Assembly (NCBI RefSeq): GCF_001314875.1
Contig: NZ_LJZS01000010.1
Span: forward strand, 62,001 to 126,000
Reading direction: 5' to 3'
Origin: Halomonas sp. HL-48
Lineage (GTDB): Bacteria; Pseudomonadota; Gammaproteobacteria; Pseudomonadales; Halomonadaceae
DNA: 64,000 nt
The first letter of the stretch is position 1; the number at the start of each line of letters is the position of its first letter. Shown here piece after piece: positions 1 through 8,082 of this stretch. A program made the translations under genes and the position numbers. Under the pieces are notes generated by a model that was not told the origin of the DNA, did no database searches, and worked only from the letters and a program-made list of their open reading frames with translations.

Positions 1-540
1 AGCACCCAGGCGCTACGCGAACGTACCGGCGTTATTTTCCAGGACTTTGTGCGTTACCAGTTACAGGTGGGTGAAAATCTGGGCGTCGGCGACACCCATG
101 CCTATGAGGATGAGCAGCGCTGGCAGCAAGCCGCCCGACACGGCATGGCGGATGATTTCATCAGCGCCATGGCCAGCGGCTACCAGACCCAGTTGGGTCG
201 CTGGTTCAAAAACGGCCAGGAACTCTCCGGTGGCCAGTGGCAGAAAATCGCCCTTTCCCGCGCCTACATGCGCGAGAACGCCGACATCATCGTGCTGGAT
301 GAACCCACTGCCGCCATGGATGCCGCTGCGGAGGCCGCAGTATTCGCCCGCTTCCGCGAGCACAGCCGGGACAAGATGGCGATTCTGATCTCCCACCGCT
401 TCTCCACCGTGCGCAGCGCCGACCTCATCCTGGTAATCGACCAGGGCCACATCATCGAACGCGGCACCCACGAAGAACTGCTCGCGGCAGACGGCCGCTA
501 TGCGAAGCTGTTTCGACTTCAGGCCAAGGGTTATCAGTAG
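1..540 (+). CDS. ABC exporter ATP-binding/permease protein, 3' end only
   Basis: The reading frame is open from the first base, so this is the C-terminal ~179 residues of a larger protein. Visible parts are a Q-loop-like FQDFVRYQL, the ABC signature LSGGQWQKIALSRA, the Walker B stretch IIVLDEPTAAMDA, and a switch histidine in ISHRFSTVRSAD. This is the nucleotide-binding half of a type IV exporter (fused membrane domain plus ATPase); the transmembrane part lies outside the window. The substrate cannot be told from this fragment. The GTG at 49 is an internal codon, not a start. A separate gene follows after about 106 bp. Confidence 0.88.
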   Translation, partial: STQALRERTGVIFQDFVRYQLQVGENLGVGDTHAYEDEQRWQQAARHGMADDFISAMASGYQTQLGRWFKNGQELSGGQWQKIALSRAYMRENADIIVLDEPTAAMDAAAEAAVFARFREHSRDKMAILISHRFSTVRSADLILVIDQGHIIERGTHEELLAADGRYAKLFRLQAKGYQ

Positions 541-646
541 CCCTTGCTGATTCAACACTTTTCATTGCGCACGCCCCCGAACCCACTATCTTTAATGACA
601 CGCTCAGCAACGATGTTGCTGTCACATTCTTGGGTTGGGGATTCGG

Positions 647-2098
647 GTGACATTCTTTAAACAATTTGTTCGTTGGTTACGACGTCTGGGCGTTGTGGTT
701 TTGGTCTTACTCACCTTCTATTTCACCCTCATGGCGTACCATCAGCTAAAGCCGTTGCCACCCGGCATTTCCCACGCCAGCCCGGTTTACCAAACTGACA
801 ATGTTGAGTTCTTCCGCGACCTGACGCACCACGCGGATGACGAACGGCAAGTGGACCAGGAAATTTTTGACCAGGTCGAGCGTATGATCGAACGCGCCGA
901 TGACTTTATCGTGATCGATAACTTCATGGTCAATGGCTTGGTCAATGATCCCTCCGAAGATTACCCCGCGCTGAGCGATAACCTTGTTGATCAGTTAGTT
1001 CGCAAACGCGACGCCCATCCCGATATGCCGATTGTGTTTATCAGCGACGCCATTAATTCTGGCTACGGCTCCTACCCCGCCGAGTGGCTCGATCGCCTGC
1101 GGGAGGCCGATATCGACGTGGTGATCTCCAACCTGACCCGGCTGCGCGATTCAACGCCGGTGTATTCATCGCTGTGGCGTATGGGGCCGCAGTGGCTGGG
1201 CGATCTGGGTGGCGAATGGTGGGAAAACCCGTTTGTTGACGGTGGGCCCAAATTCAACCTGGGCGGCTACTTGGATATGTTTAATATCAAAGCCAATCAC
1301 CGCAAAGTGGTGATCACCGAGCGAACGGCGCTGGTCGCCTCCGCCAATGCCCACGATGAATCCGGCTTTCATGAGAACGTCGCGTTTGAAATCGATGGGC
1401 CGATCATCGGCGACCTGTTACGCGCCGAGCAGGCGGTCATCGACCTGGGCGACAGCGGTATTCAGTTGCCAAACTACACCCCTGAAGAACAGCCCGAGAA
1501 CGGTGAGTTAAGCATTCAGTACACCACCGAAGCCCAGACCCTGAACAACGTGCTCGACACCATCGAACGCGCCAGGGAGGACGACGAACTGTGGCTGGCG
1601 ATGTACTACCTCGCCGACCGGGAGATCGTCAACGCGCTGACCGACGCCAGCCAGCGCGGCGTCCAGGTATCGTTGATCCTTGATCCCAATAAGAAAGCTT
1701 TTGGCCGCGAAAAGACCGGCCTGCCCAACCGTCCGGTGGTGGAAGAGCTTGTTGAGGATACCGACGGTAACGTGCGCGTGCGCTGGTACGACGTTGAGAT
1801 CGAGCAGTTTCATCCCAAGATGATGATGCTGCGCCAGGCCCAACAAAGCACCATTATCAGCGGCTCCACCAACTTCACCAGCCGCAACATGGATAACTAC
1901 AACCTTGAGGCGAGCCTTACGATCTCAGGCCCCAACGATGCCGACGTGATGCGCGAGGTCGACGACTACTTTCTGATGTTATGGCATAACGAAGGCGGTG
2001 ATTACACGCTCGACGTCGACGAATACCAAAGCACCATGACCGACTGGCAACGGGTGATCTATGGCGTTCAGGCCTATCTCAAGCTGACCACCTATTGA
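647..2098 (+). CDS. membrane-anchored phospholipase D-like protein
   Basis: About 483 residues. One N-terminal membrane segment (around VVVLVLLTFYFTLMAY, residues ~10-30) is followed by two PLD-type half-sites: HRKVVITE with a downstream SANAHDESGFHEN, and FHPKMMMLRQ with SGSTNFTSRNMDNYN. Two HxK motifs are typical of the cardiolipin synthase/PLD superfamily, whose members act on phosphodiesters, usually lipids. The catalytic domain should lie in the periplasm. I prefer GTG at 647 because GGGG sits six bases upstream; a TTG at 635 in the same frame would add four residues. Its 3' end overlaps the convergent kinase/phosphatase gene by 7 bp. The substrate is unknown. Confidence 0.8.
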   Translation: MTFFKQFVRWLRRLGVVVLVLLTFYFTLMAYHQLKPLPPGISHASPVYQTDNVEFFRDLTHHADDERQVDQEIFDQVERMIERADDFIVIDNFMVNGLVNDPSEDYPALSDNLVDQLVRKRDAHPDMPIVFISDAINSGYGSYPAEWLDRLREADIDVVISNLTRLRDSTPVYSSLWRMGPQWLGDLGGEWWENPFVDGGPKFNLGGYLDMFNIKANHRKVVITERTALVASANAHDESGFHENVAFEIDGPIIGDLLRAEQAVIDLGDSGIQLPNYTPEEQPENGELSIQYTTEAQTLNNVLDTIERAREDDELWLAMYYLADREIVNALTDASQRGVQVSLILDPNKKAFGREKTGLPNRPVVEELVEDTDGNVRVRWYDVEIEQFHPKMMMLRQAQQSTIISGSTNFTSRNMDNYNLEASLTISGPNDADVMREVDDYFLMLWHNEGGDYTLDVDEYQSTMTDWQRVIYGVQAYLKLTTY

Positions 2099-3822
2099 GG
2101 CATGTTGGCCAAAAGCGCCACGATAATGACGCCGAGCACGGCACATAGCCACTGCCAGAAGCGCGCCGGGTCACGCTCGAGAAGCGGCGGCCGCGACTGT
2201 TTCAGGGTCCCTGGGCTTGGCGTGCGCAACTCGAAGATGAACTCCGAAAGCGCTGGGTAGCGCTGCTCCGGATTGGGGTGCAGGGCTTTTTTCAACACCG
2301 TATCCACCCAGGCGGGCAGCGCGCGGTTTTCGCTGATCGCTGACTGGTAGGCGAGCTTGCACTGGGCCGCTCGGGTACGGGTTTTGGCCACCTCAGTACC
2401 GTAAGGCAGCGTACCGGTCAGCATTTGATAGGCAATCACCGCCAGCGAATACAGGTCAGATCGCGGCGTGCCGGACTCGCCTAGGAAATACTCGGGCGCG
2501 GTGTACTGGGCGGTGCCGAGTATCGGGTCCCCCTCCGTCGAGGGATGCCCGTTCTCTGATATCCCCGCCACCCGGGTAGCGCCAAAATCAATCAGCCGGA
2601 CCGTGCCGTGGCGGTCGATCATGATGTTGTCTGGACGCACATCCTGGTGGAGCATTTCCAGCCGGTGAAAAGCGCGCAACCCCTTGGCCACCTGCTCAAT
2701 AATATCGCGTACGTCGGCCAGTTCTGGGTCGGGATGGTCGCGCATCCACTGGGTCAGCGTCTGGCCGTCAATGTACGCCCAAACGGTATACAGATAGCGC
2801 CTTGGTCCGCGCTGCGCGGGCGCTGACAGCACATGGGCATTGTGCAAACGACGCGCGATCCACTCCTCCCGCACAAACCGCTCGACGCTTGCGGGGTCCT
2901 CGGCAAGCTCGGTGGCCAGGGTCTTGACCACCACATGCTGGTCTGACTGTGGGTCGTGCGCCAGGTAGACGTGACTGCGGGCGCTGGCATGCAGCGGGCG
3001 GATGATCCGCAGGCCATCAAGCTCGCTGTTCGCACGCAGTTCAGGGGGTGACGGCAGGCTGCCCAGGGACTCGAAAAGCTCGTCGGCCTCGCGGTCGGGT
3101 AACGTCTCGATGCGCACCAGCTGCGCGGTCAGATTATCGTCGCTGCCGTTGGCAAGCGCGGCGTCCACCAGGGCTTTTGCGCCGGCCTCAAGGTCCGCCG
3201 CATGGTCGTGGATCAGCGCGGCCATCACCTGAGGGGACAACCATTCATAAACGCCGTCGCTGGCCAGTAAAAATACATCGCCCTCGCTGAGCGAGACGGC
3301 ACGGTAATCAAGCTCAAGGTGCTGGCTTGCCCCCATCGCGCGGCTCAGGTGGCTGACCTCCCGCGAGGCCCAGAAGCGGTGATCCTCGGTCAAGGGCTCA
3401 AGCGTCTTGCCCGTTAACTGATAAATGCGGCAGTCGCCGACGTGGAACAGGTGCGCCGTGGCCGACTTGATCACCATAGCGCTCAGCGTGCAGACGTAGC
3501 CCCGATCCATGTCATAGCGGTATTGGCTTTGCCGCGTTTGCGCATACAGCCACGCATTGGTGGCCTGAAGCACCCGCTGCGCCGAGCTTTTCACGCTCCA
3601 CGGCGCGGGGGTGGCGTAGTAATCGGTCAAAAAACCGCCGACCGCCGCTTCGGCGGCGTCACGACTCACCGCACTGCTGCTGATACCGTCCGCCAGGGCA
3701 ACGGCAATGCCCTTTTGGCGCCGCTGGGTGTCGTCGGGCAAACAGGCGCCGTAGAAATCCTGATTGCTGGGCTTTTGCCCTTTATCGGACCACTGGCCGA
3801 GGGAAATGCTCAGCGTTGGCAT
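2092..3822 (-). CDS. bifunctional PP2C-type phosphatase / serine-threonine protein kinase
   Basis: 576 residues. The N-terminal ~240 are a PP2C-type phosphatase: SNQDFYG, VALADGISSS, GDCRIYQL, LLASDGVYEWL and a final DDNLTAQLVR hold the usual metal-binding aspartates. Residues ~265-530 are a Hanks-type kinase: VVVKTLA (ATP-site lysine), MLHQDVRPDNIMID (catalytic loop with HQD instead of HRD) and LIDFGATR (DFG). A C-terminal hydrophobic segment (WQWLCAVLGVIIVALLA) should anchor it to the membrane, catalytic domains in the cytoplasm. It is the third gene of the nasA-cobA unit; its start overlaps the cobA stop by 13 bp, implying coupling. A kinase/phosphatase in this position is also found next to nir/nas genes in Pseudomonas. 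Its target is unknown. Confidence 0.85.
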   Translation of the reverse strand: MPTLSISLGQWSDKGQKPSNQDFYGACLPDDTQRRQKGIAVALADGISSSAVSRDAAEAAVGGFLTDYYATPAPWSVKSSAQRVLQATNAWLYAQTRQSQYRYDMDRGYVCTLSAMVIKSATAHLFHVGDCRIYQLTGKTLEPLTEDHRFWASREVSHLSRAMGASQHLELDYRAVSLSEGDVFLLASDGVYEWLSPQVMAALIHDHAADLEAGAKALVDAALANGSDDNLTAQLVRIETLPDREADELFESLGSLPSPPELRANSELDGLRIIRPLHASARSHVYLAHDPQSDQHVVVKTLATELAEDPASVERFVREEWIARRLHNAHVLSAPAQRGPRRYLYTVWAYIDGQTLTQWMRDHPDPELADVRDIIEQVAKGLRAFHRLEMLHQDVRPDNIMIDRHGTVRLIDFGATRVAGISENGHPSTEGDPILGTAQYTAPEYFLGESGTPRSDLYSLAVIAYQMLTGTLPYGTEVAKTRTRAAQCKLAYQSAISENRALPAWVDTVLKKALHPNPEQRYPALSEFIFELRTPSPGTLKQSRPPLLERDPARFWQWLCAVLGVIIVALLANMPQ

Positions 3823-4703
3823 GCATAACGTACCTGATTGGCCACGTTGGCCGGGCTTGCCGCGACGCGTTTGACGACGCTACCCACGACAATCACGCAG
3901 GGCGACGGCAGCGGCTCGGCGGCCAATCGCCCGGGCATATCGGCCAGGCTGCCGACCAGTGACTGCTGATCAGGCTGACTGGCGTTGGCCACCAGCATGA
4001 TCGGCCAGTCGTCCGGCAGCCCCGCCTCGCGCAGGCCCGCGCAGATTGCGTCCACCTTGGAAAGCCCCATGTAAAACACCAGCGTTTCGTCGCGTCGCGC
4101 CAACGCCGCCCAGTCCGGCGTGCCGTCCTCCCGGCATAGCTGCGCGGTGACAAAACGCAACTGCTGGGCATGGCCCCGGTCGGTAAGCGGAATCCCCATG
4201 CAGGCCGCCGCCGAGGAGGCCGCTGTAATCCCGGGCACGATGGTGGCCGGCACCTGAGCGTCGGCCAAGGCATCGAGCTCTTCGCCCATGCGCCCGAAAA
4301 CGGCCGGGTCACCGCCTTTCAAGCGCACCACGGATTTGCCCTGCTGGGCCAGGCGCACCATCAGCGCGCCGATGTCAGCCTGGGGAACGCTATGATGGCC
4401 CTTGGCCTTGCCCACATAGTGCCGCTCGCCCCCCGAAGGAAGCAGCGCCAGAACGTCATCGCCCACCAGGCGGTCGTAGACCACGACATCGGCCTGCTGC
4501 AAAAGCCGCGCGGCCTTTAGCGTCAGCAGTTCGGCGTCGCCGCTGCCGGCGCCCACCAGGTACACGTGCCCGGGCTGACAGTCGCCGCCCAACGGGAGGG
4601 ACCGCGACATATCACGGCCGCTGCGGGGAAGCTCAAAGCGACTCGCCAAACGCGCCAAGGGGTTACACCATTTCAGAAGCTGGGATTTGCTTAGCGCGCG
4701 CAT
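3810..4703 (-). CDS. cobA: uroporphyrinogen-III C-methyltransferase (SUMT)
   Basis: About 297 residues. It shows the SUMT signatures GHVYLVGAGSGDAELLTLKA, VVYDRLVGDDVLALLP, VVRLKGGDPAVFGRMGEE, VPGITAASSAAACMGIPLT and DETLVFYMGLSKV. The enzyme uses SAM to methylate uroporphyrinogen III to precorrin-2, the entry to siroheme. Siroheme is the cofactor of NirB in the same locus, which explains the placement. There is no CysG-type oxidase/chelatase domain, so later siroheme steps must be encoded elsewhere. The ATG at 4703 follows GAGG and overlaps the end of nasA by 41 bp; a TTG at 4721 and an ATG at 4610 are alternatives, and the family core begins only near the latter. Confidence 0.9.
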   Translation of the reverse strand: MRALSKSQLLKWCNPLARLASRFELPRSGRDMSRSLPLGGDCQPGHVYLVGAGSGDAELLTLKAARLLQQADVVVYDRLVGDDVLALLPSGGERHYVGKAKGHHSVPQADIGALMVRLAQQGKSVVRLKGGDPAVFGRMGEELDALADAQVPATIVPGITAASSAAACMGIPLTDRGHAQQLRFVTAQLCREDGTPDWAALARRDETLVFYMGLSKVDAICAGLREAGLPDDWPIMLVANASQPDQQSLVGSLADMPGRLAAEPLPSPCVIVVGSVVKRVAASPANVANQVRYACQR

Positions 4704-7383
4704 GGGGGCGTTCCTCTTCAAGTAATGATTTCAATTCGGGAATGCAGCTACCGCACTGGGTGCCGCACGCCAGTCGTGCGCCTAACGCCTCGACGCTGGT
4801 GTCGCCGCGCCGGATGGCCTCGACAATCGCTGTCTGGCCAACCTGATGGCAGCTACATACCACCGGGCCGCTATCCACCGCACCGTCATCGCACCCCGCC
4901 AGCAGACGGCGACGGTGGGTATCGCTCACCGCGTCGTCGTTGAAGCGTGCCTCCAGCCAGGCAAAGCCCGGCAGTTCGCTGGGCGGGCCCACCATCAGCC
5001 ACCAGCTGAGACGACCGTTTTCGATGCCTGCGGCGCGCAGCCGACCGGCGGCGGCATCTTCACACCATAGCGCCGGCGACGCGGACAGCCACTCGCCCAT
5101 CTGGTGGAACCAGTCGCCGACCGCCCTGCCGCCGGCCAGTTGCCAGCGCTGGCAGCCGCGCATCGGGATTCGCGTCCAGTAATCGCTTGCACACCAGCGC
5201 GGCGCATCAGGCAGCGACGCCAGGGCATGGTCAGCGACAAACAGCGTCGCCTGCCAGGCGGTCGGCAAGGGCGCCAGGGCCACGGCACCGTGCTTGGCTT
5301 CCGGCTGACCGGAAAGCGGATCGGTGATGCCATCGATCAAGGCACTGCTGCGCGCGCTATGAGTAAAGCAGTCGGTCCAGTGAATCGGCACGAAGACTTC
5401 GCCGCGCCGCTGGGCATGGGCCACTCTCACCCGTGCGCGATACTCACCGGTGGCAGCGGTCAACACGCCAAGCGCCTGGTCGGTGACGCCCGCCTGGGCG
5501 GCATCGTCCGGATGCACCTCCATGAAAGGCTCGGCGCGGTGATTCATCAGCCGCGGTGAGCGTGCGGTGCGCGTCATGGTATGCCATTGATCGCGAATCC
5601 GGCCGGTATTCAGCCGCAACGGGTAGGCGTTACTCAAGGCTTGCTCCGGCCCACGCGGGGTAATCGGCACCAGCCGGGCCCGGCCGTCGGCCGTTGCGAA
5701 CCACCCATCTTCAAACAAACGCGCGGTGCCCTGGGGGGCATCGCCATTCACCGGCCACTGAATCGGCGCGAGCGCATCATAGCCGTCGCGGCCAAGCCCG
5801 ACCAGCCCTGAAATATCGAAAAGGCGCTGCGTGGCGCCGATATTGTCAACGCCGGAGAGCCGCGCGTGCTCGTCAAAGATCTCACTGGAGTGAGCATAGT
5901 CAAACGCCTCGCCAAAGCCCAAATGCTTGGCGACGTCGCAGATGATCTGCCAGTCGTGGCGCGCCTCGCCGGGGGGTGGCAGCATGCCCCGCTGGCGCGA
6001 AATACAGCGCTCGGAATTGGTCACAGTACCATCTTTCTCGGACCACCCGGACGCGGGCAGCACGATGTCGGCGTAGGGCAGCAGGTCGGTATGCGCCGCG
6101 CATTCCGAGACGATCACCAGCGGGCACTTTTCCAGCGCGGCACGCACGCGGGCAGCATCGGGCAGGCTAATCGCCGGGTTGGTGGCCATCACCCACAGCA
6201 CCTTGATGTCGCCGCGCTCAATCGCCTCAAAGAGATCGACCGCCTTGTGGCCGGGGCCTTCCGGTAGGATGGGCACGAGGTTATCGGTGGCCCAGAAGCG
6301 GCTGACCCGTTCCCGCGCGCCGGGGGTGTCGTAATCCATGTGCGCCGCCAACTGGTTGGCCAGGCCGCCGACTTCACGGCCGCCCATGGCATTGGGCTGG
6401 CCGGTGATCGAGAACGGACCGGCTCCAGGCAGGCCGATTTTGCCGCCGGCCAGGTGACAGTTGATGATGGCGTTGCACTTATCCGTACCGCTGGACGACT
6501 GATTGACCCCCTGGGAATACAGGGTCACCACGTGGAGCTGGCTTGCAAACCAGTAGTAGAGGGTTTCCAGCCGCTCGGCGTCTACTTCGCAGGCCGCCGC
6601 CACCTCAGCGATGGAACTGGCCGACTGCTGCGCGGCGCTTAACGCATCGTCAAACCCTTGGGTATGGCGCTCAAGGTACAAAGCGTCCAGCTTGTGCTTG
6701 GCCGCCATCCAGGCCAGCAGGCCGTTGAACAACACCGCATCGCTGCCGGGCTTGATACCCAGATACAGGTCGGCAATCTCACAGCTATCGGTCACGCGCG
6801 GGTCGATCACCACGACCCGCATCAACGGATTGCGCTCCTTGGCGACTTTAATCCGCTGATAGAGAACCGGATGGTTCCAGGCCAGGTTGGACCCCACCAA
6901 CACCACCAGCTCCGCCTCTTCCAGATCCTCGTAGTTGCACGGCACGGCGTCGGCACCAAAGGCGCGCTTGTAGGCGGCCACCGCCGACGCCATGCACAGC
7001 CGCGAGTTGGTATCCAGATGCGGCGTGCCCAGAAAGCCCTTGAACAGCTTGTTGGCCGCGTAATAATCCTCGGTCAGCAGCTGTCCTGACAGATAGGCCG
7101 CCACGCACTGGTTACCGTGGGCGCGGCGCAGCGCGTTCATGCGCTCGGCGGTGGCGTTCAAGGCGGTGTCCCAGGACACCTCCTTGCCATCCACCCGCGG
7201 TCGAATCAGGCGGCCCTGTTTGCCCAGCGTTTCGTGCAGCGCCGAGCCTTTCACGCACAGCCGGCCGAAGTTGGCGGGATGGTCGCGGTCGCCCTCCACG
7301 GCGTCAAGGGCGCCGTCCGCTATGGTCGCGGTAACGCCGCAGCCAACGCCGCAGTAGGGGCAGGTCGTCTTGGCTTGGTGCAT
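4663..7383 (-). CDS. nasA: assimilatory nitrate reductase, catalytic subunit
   Basis: 906 residues. N-terminal [4Fe-4S] ligands C8, C11, C15 and C43 (CPYCGVGC and GRLCVKG) precede the Mo-bis-MGD reductase body (GTPHLDTNSRLCMASAV, WNHPVLYQR, YSQGVNQSSSGTDK, CAAHTDLLPYADIVLPA) and a molybdopterin dinucleotide-binding domain. The last ~70 residues carry a BFD-like [2Fe-2S] domain (VCSCHQVG, CGTQCGSC), as in Klebsiella-type NasA. It reduces nitrate to nitrite in the cytoplasm. The ATG at 7383 is chosen because GAGGAG lies just upstream and the cysteine motif follows immediately; upstream in-frame codons fall in the leader terminator. It heads the operon nasA-cobA-kinase, with an attenuator leader and sigma54-type promoter. 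Confidence 0.95.
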   Translation of the reverse strand: MHQAKTTCPYCGVGCGVTATIADGALDAVEGDRDHPANFGRLCVKGSALHETLGKQGRLIRPRVDGKEVSWDTALNATAERMNALRRAHGNQCVAAYLSGQLLTEDYYAANKLFKGFLGTPHLDTNSRLCMASAVAAYKRAFGADAVPCNYEDLEEAELVVLVGSNLAWNHPVLYQRIKVAKERNPLMRVVVIDPRVTDSCEIADLYLGIKPGSDAVLFNGLLAWMAAKHKLDALYLERHTQGFDDALSAAQQSASSIAEVAAACEVDAERLETLYYWFASQLHVVTLYSQGVNQSSSGTDKCNAIINCHLAGGKIGLPGAGPFSITGQPNAMGGREVGGLANQLAAHMDYDTPGARERVSRFWATDNLVPILPEGPGHKAVDLFEAIERGDIKVLWVMATNPAISLPDAARVRAALEKCPLVIVSECAAHTDLLPYADIVLPASGWSEKDGTVTNSERCISRQRGMLPPPGEARHDWQIICDVAKHLGFGEAFDYAHSSEIFDEHARLSGVDNIGATQRLFDISGLVGLGRDGYDALAPIQWPVNGDAPQGTARLFEDGWFATADGRARLVPITPRGPEQALSNAYPLRLNTGRIRDQWHTMTRTARSPRLMNHRAEPFMEVHPDDAAQAGVTDQALGVLTAATGEYRARVRVAHAQRRGEVFVPIHWTDCFTHSARSSALIDGITDPLSGQPEAKHGAVALAPLPTAWQATLFVADHALASLPDAPRWCASDYWTRIPMRGCQRWQLAGGRAVGDWFHQMGEWLSASPALWCEDAAAGRLRAAGIENGRLSWWLMVGPPSELPGFAWLEARFNDDAVSDTHRRRLLAGCDDGAVDSGPVVCSCHQVGQTAIVEAIRRGDTSVEALGARLACGTQCGSCIPELKSLLEEERPHARAKQIPASEMV

Positions 7384-7417
7384 GGTGACTCCTCGGCTGA
7401 TTGCCAACGCCGCACAT

Positions 7418-7444
7418 AAAAAAACGCCCAGGCCGCTGACCTGG
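7418..7444 (-). terminator. leader terminator (attenuator) of nasA
   Basis: In the leftward transcript a 5-bp stem CCAGG/CCTGG (7440-7444 with 7428-7432, 7-nt loop) is followed by GCG and seven U residues (7424-7418), only 34 bases before the nasA ATG. A terminator ahead of the first gene implies attenuation. A 7-bp alternative pairing, 7463-7469 with 7435-7441, uses the loop and start of this stem and would exclude it. Confidence 0.72.
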
Positions 7445-7492
7445 TTGCGCAAAGCGCAAGGCGATCAGCAGGCTGGACGTCGTTGCCGCAGC
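7435..7492 (-). promoter_or_regulatory. candidate ANTAR-type antitermination hairpins of the nasA leader
   Basis: In the leftward RNA, 7492-7472 folds as GCTG-C-GGC [AACGAC] GTC-CAGC: a stem with one bulged C and a six-base loop with A at position 1 and G at position 4, the identity required of ANTAR-protein targets. Downstream, GCUGAUC (7469-7463) can pair with GGUCAGC (7441-7435), which overlaps the terminator, and encloses a perfect TTGCGC/GCGCAA hairpin. The second hairpin does not show a clean A1/G4 hexaloop, so this leader is less canonical than the rightward one. Confidence 0.55.
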
Positions 7493-7626
7493 GGGCACCG
7501 TTAAAGGTGCCAAACGTATTGTGTAAAGATACTTATTTGTCTAACAACGTTATTGGGCTTGTTCGCTGCCACTGTTTTTTGATGAACGCACTAACATGCG
7601 CGTTTGTTGCTTATGCCTGAATAGCT

Positions 7627-7640
7627 GCAAAGGCTACGCC
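7627..7640 (-). promoter_or_regulatory. sigma54-type promoter of the nasA operon
   Basis: Read leftward the sequence is CGGCGTAGCCTTTGCA: GG (7640-7639), ten bases, GC (7628-7627), with a perfect TTGCA -12 box. Transcription would start near 7615 and give a ~230-nt leader containing the attenuator. Confidence 0.6.
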
Positions 7641-7773
7641 GTCACCGCGCACTTCCAATAAAAAAACCGGTAAAACAGTATTTTAAAAGACTTCACCGGC
7701 ACCTTTTGATCATCCAATCCCCGTGCACCGCTTGATATTTTGGGTGTTGAGAGTGCAATTCGTCGCCCGGTAC

Positions 7774-7788
7774 GCACCAACAGCGTGC
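7774..7788. promoter_or_regulatory. NtrC-type binding site shared by both nas units
   Basis: GCAC, seven bases, GTGC (GCACCAACAGCGTGC) matches the spacing of NtrC enhancer sites. It lies between two divergent sigma54-type promoters, about 105 bp from the rightward -24 element and 134 bp from the leftward one, suitable for an upstream activator site. Confidence 0.55.
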
Positions 7789-7876
7789 ACCACAGCCCGG
7801 GGAGCAACGCACAGACACTTACTATGCTCATTTTCAAAATGATGAAAATAAAGCAAAAAAACGTCATGCGCGCAGT

Positions 7877-7893
7877 TTGGCCGTAGGTTTGCT
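7877..7893 (+). promoter_or_regulatory. sigma54-type promoter of the rightward nas/nir operon
   Basis: TTGGCCGTAGGTTTGCT: GG at 7879-7880, ten bases, GC at 7891-7892, close to the consensus TGGCAC-N5-TTGCW. The start would be near 7904, leaving the ANTAR hairpins at 7934-7987 inside the leader. Confidence 0.65.
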
Positions 7894-7933
7894 TATTACT
7901 GACAAGACAATCGTTGGTAATCGTAAATTTGTC

Positions 7934-7987
7934 GGCAGCCAATGGCGGTTGCCCCGCATTACCAGACGCAGCCGGGCAATGGCGCCC
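7934..7987 (+). promoter_or_regulatory. two-hairpin ANTAR antitermination target in the nas/nir leader
   Basis: Hairpin P1 (7934-7953) is GGCAGCC [AATGGC] GGTTGCC, a 7-bp stem with a six-base loop. Hairpin P2 (7974-7987) is GGGC [AATGGC] GCCC with the identical loop. Both loops have A at position 1 and G at position 4, the ANTAR signature. The 3' arm of P2 (7984-7987) is also the first part of the terminator 5' arm (7984-7992), so the two folds exclude each other. The expected partner is a NasR/NasT-type protein, which is not encoded in this window. Confidence 0.75.
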
Positions 7988-8044
7988 CTGATTCCGGTTT
8001 TCCTGAGGTCCAGGAAAAGCGATGGATCAGGGGCGTTTTTGTTT
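7984..8044 (+). terminator. leader terminator (attenuator) of the nas/nir operon
   Basis: GCCCCTGAT (7984-7992) pairs with ATCAGGGGC (8026-8034), followed by GTTTTTGTTT. Inside it TTTTCCTG (7998-8005) pairs with CAGGAAAA (8011-8018), giving a stacked, very stable hairpin. The start codon of the first gene is 39 bases beyond the U tract. Confidence 0.8.
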
Positions 8045-8082
8045 GGCGCTCAAGCAGCCGCAACGTCACAGAGGAGTCACCC

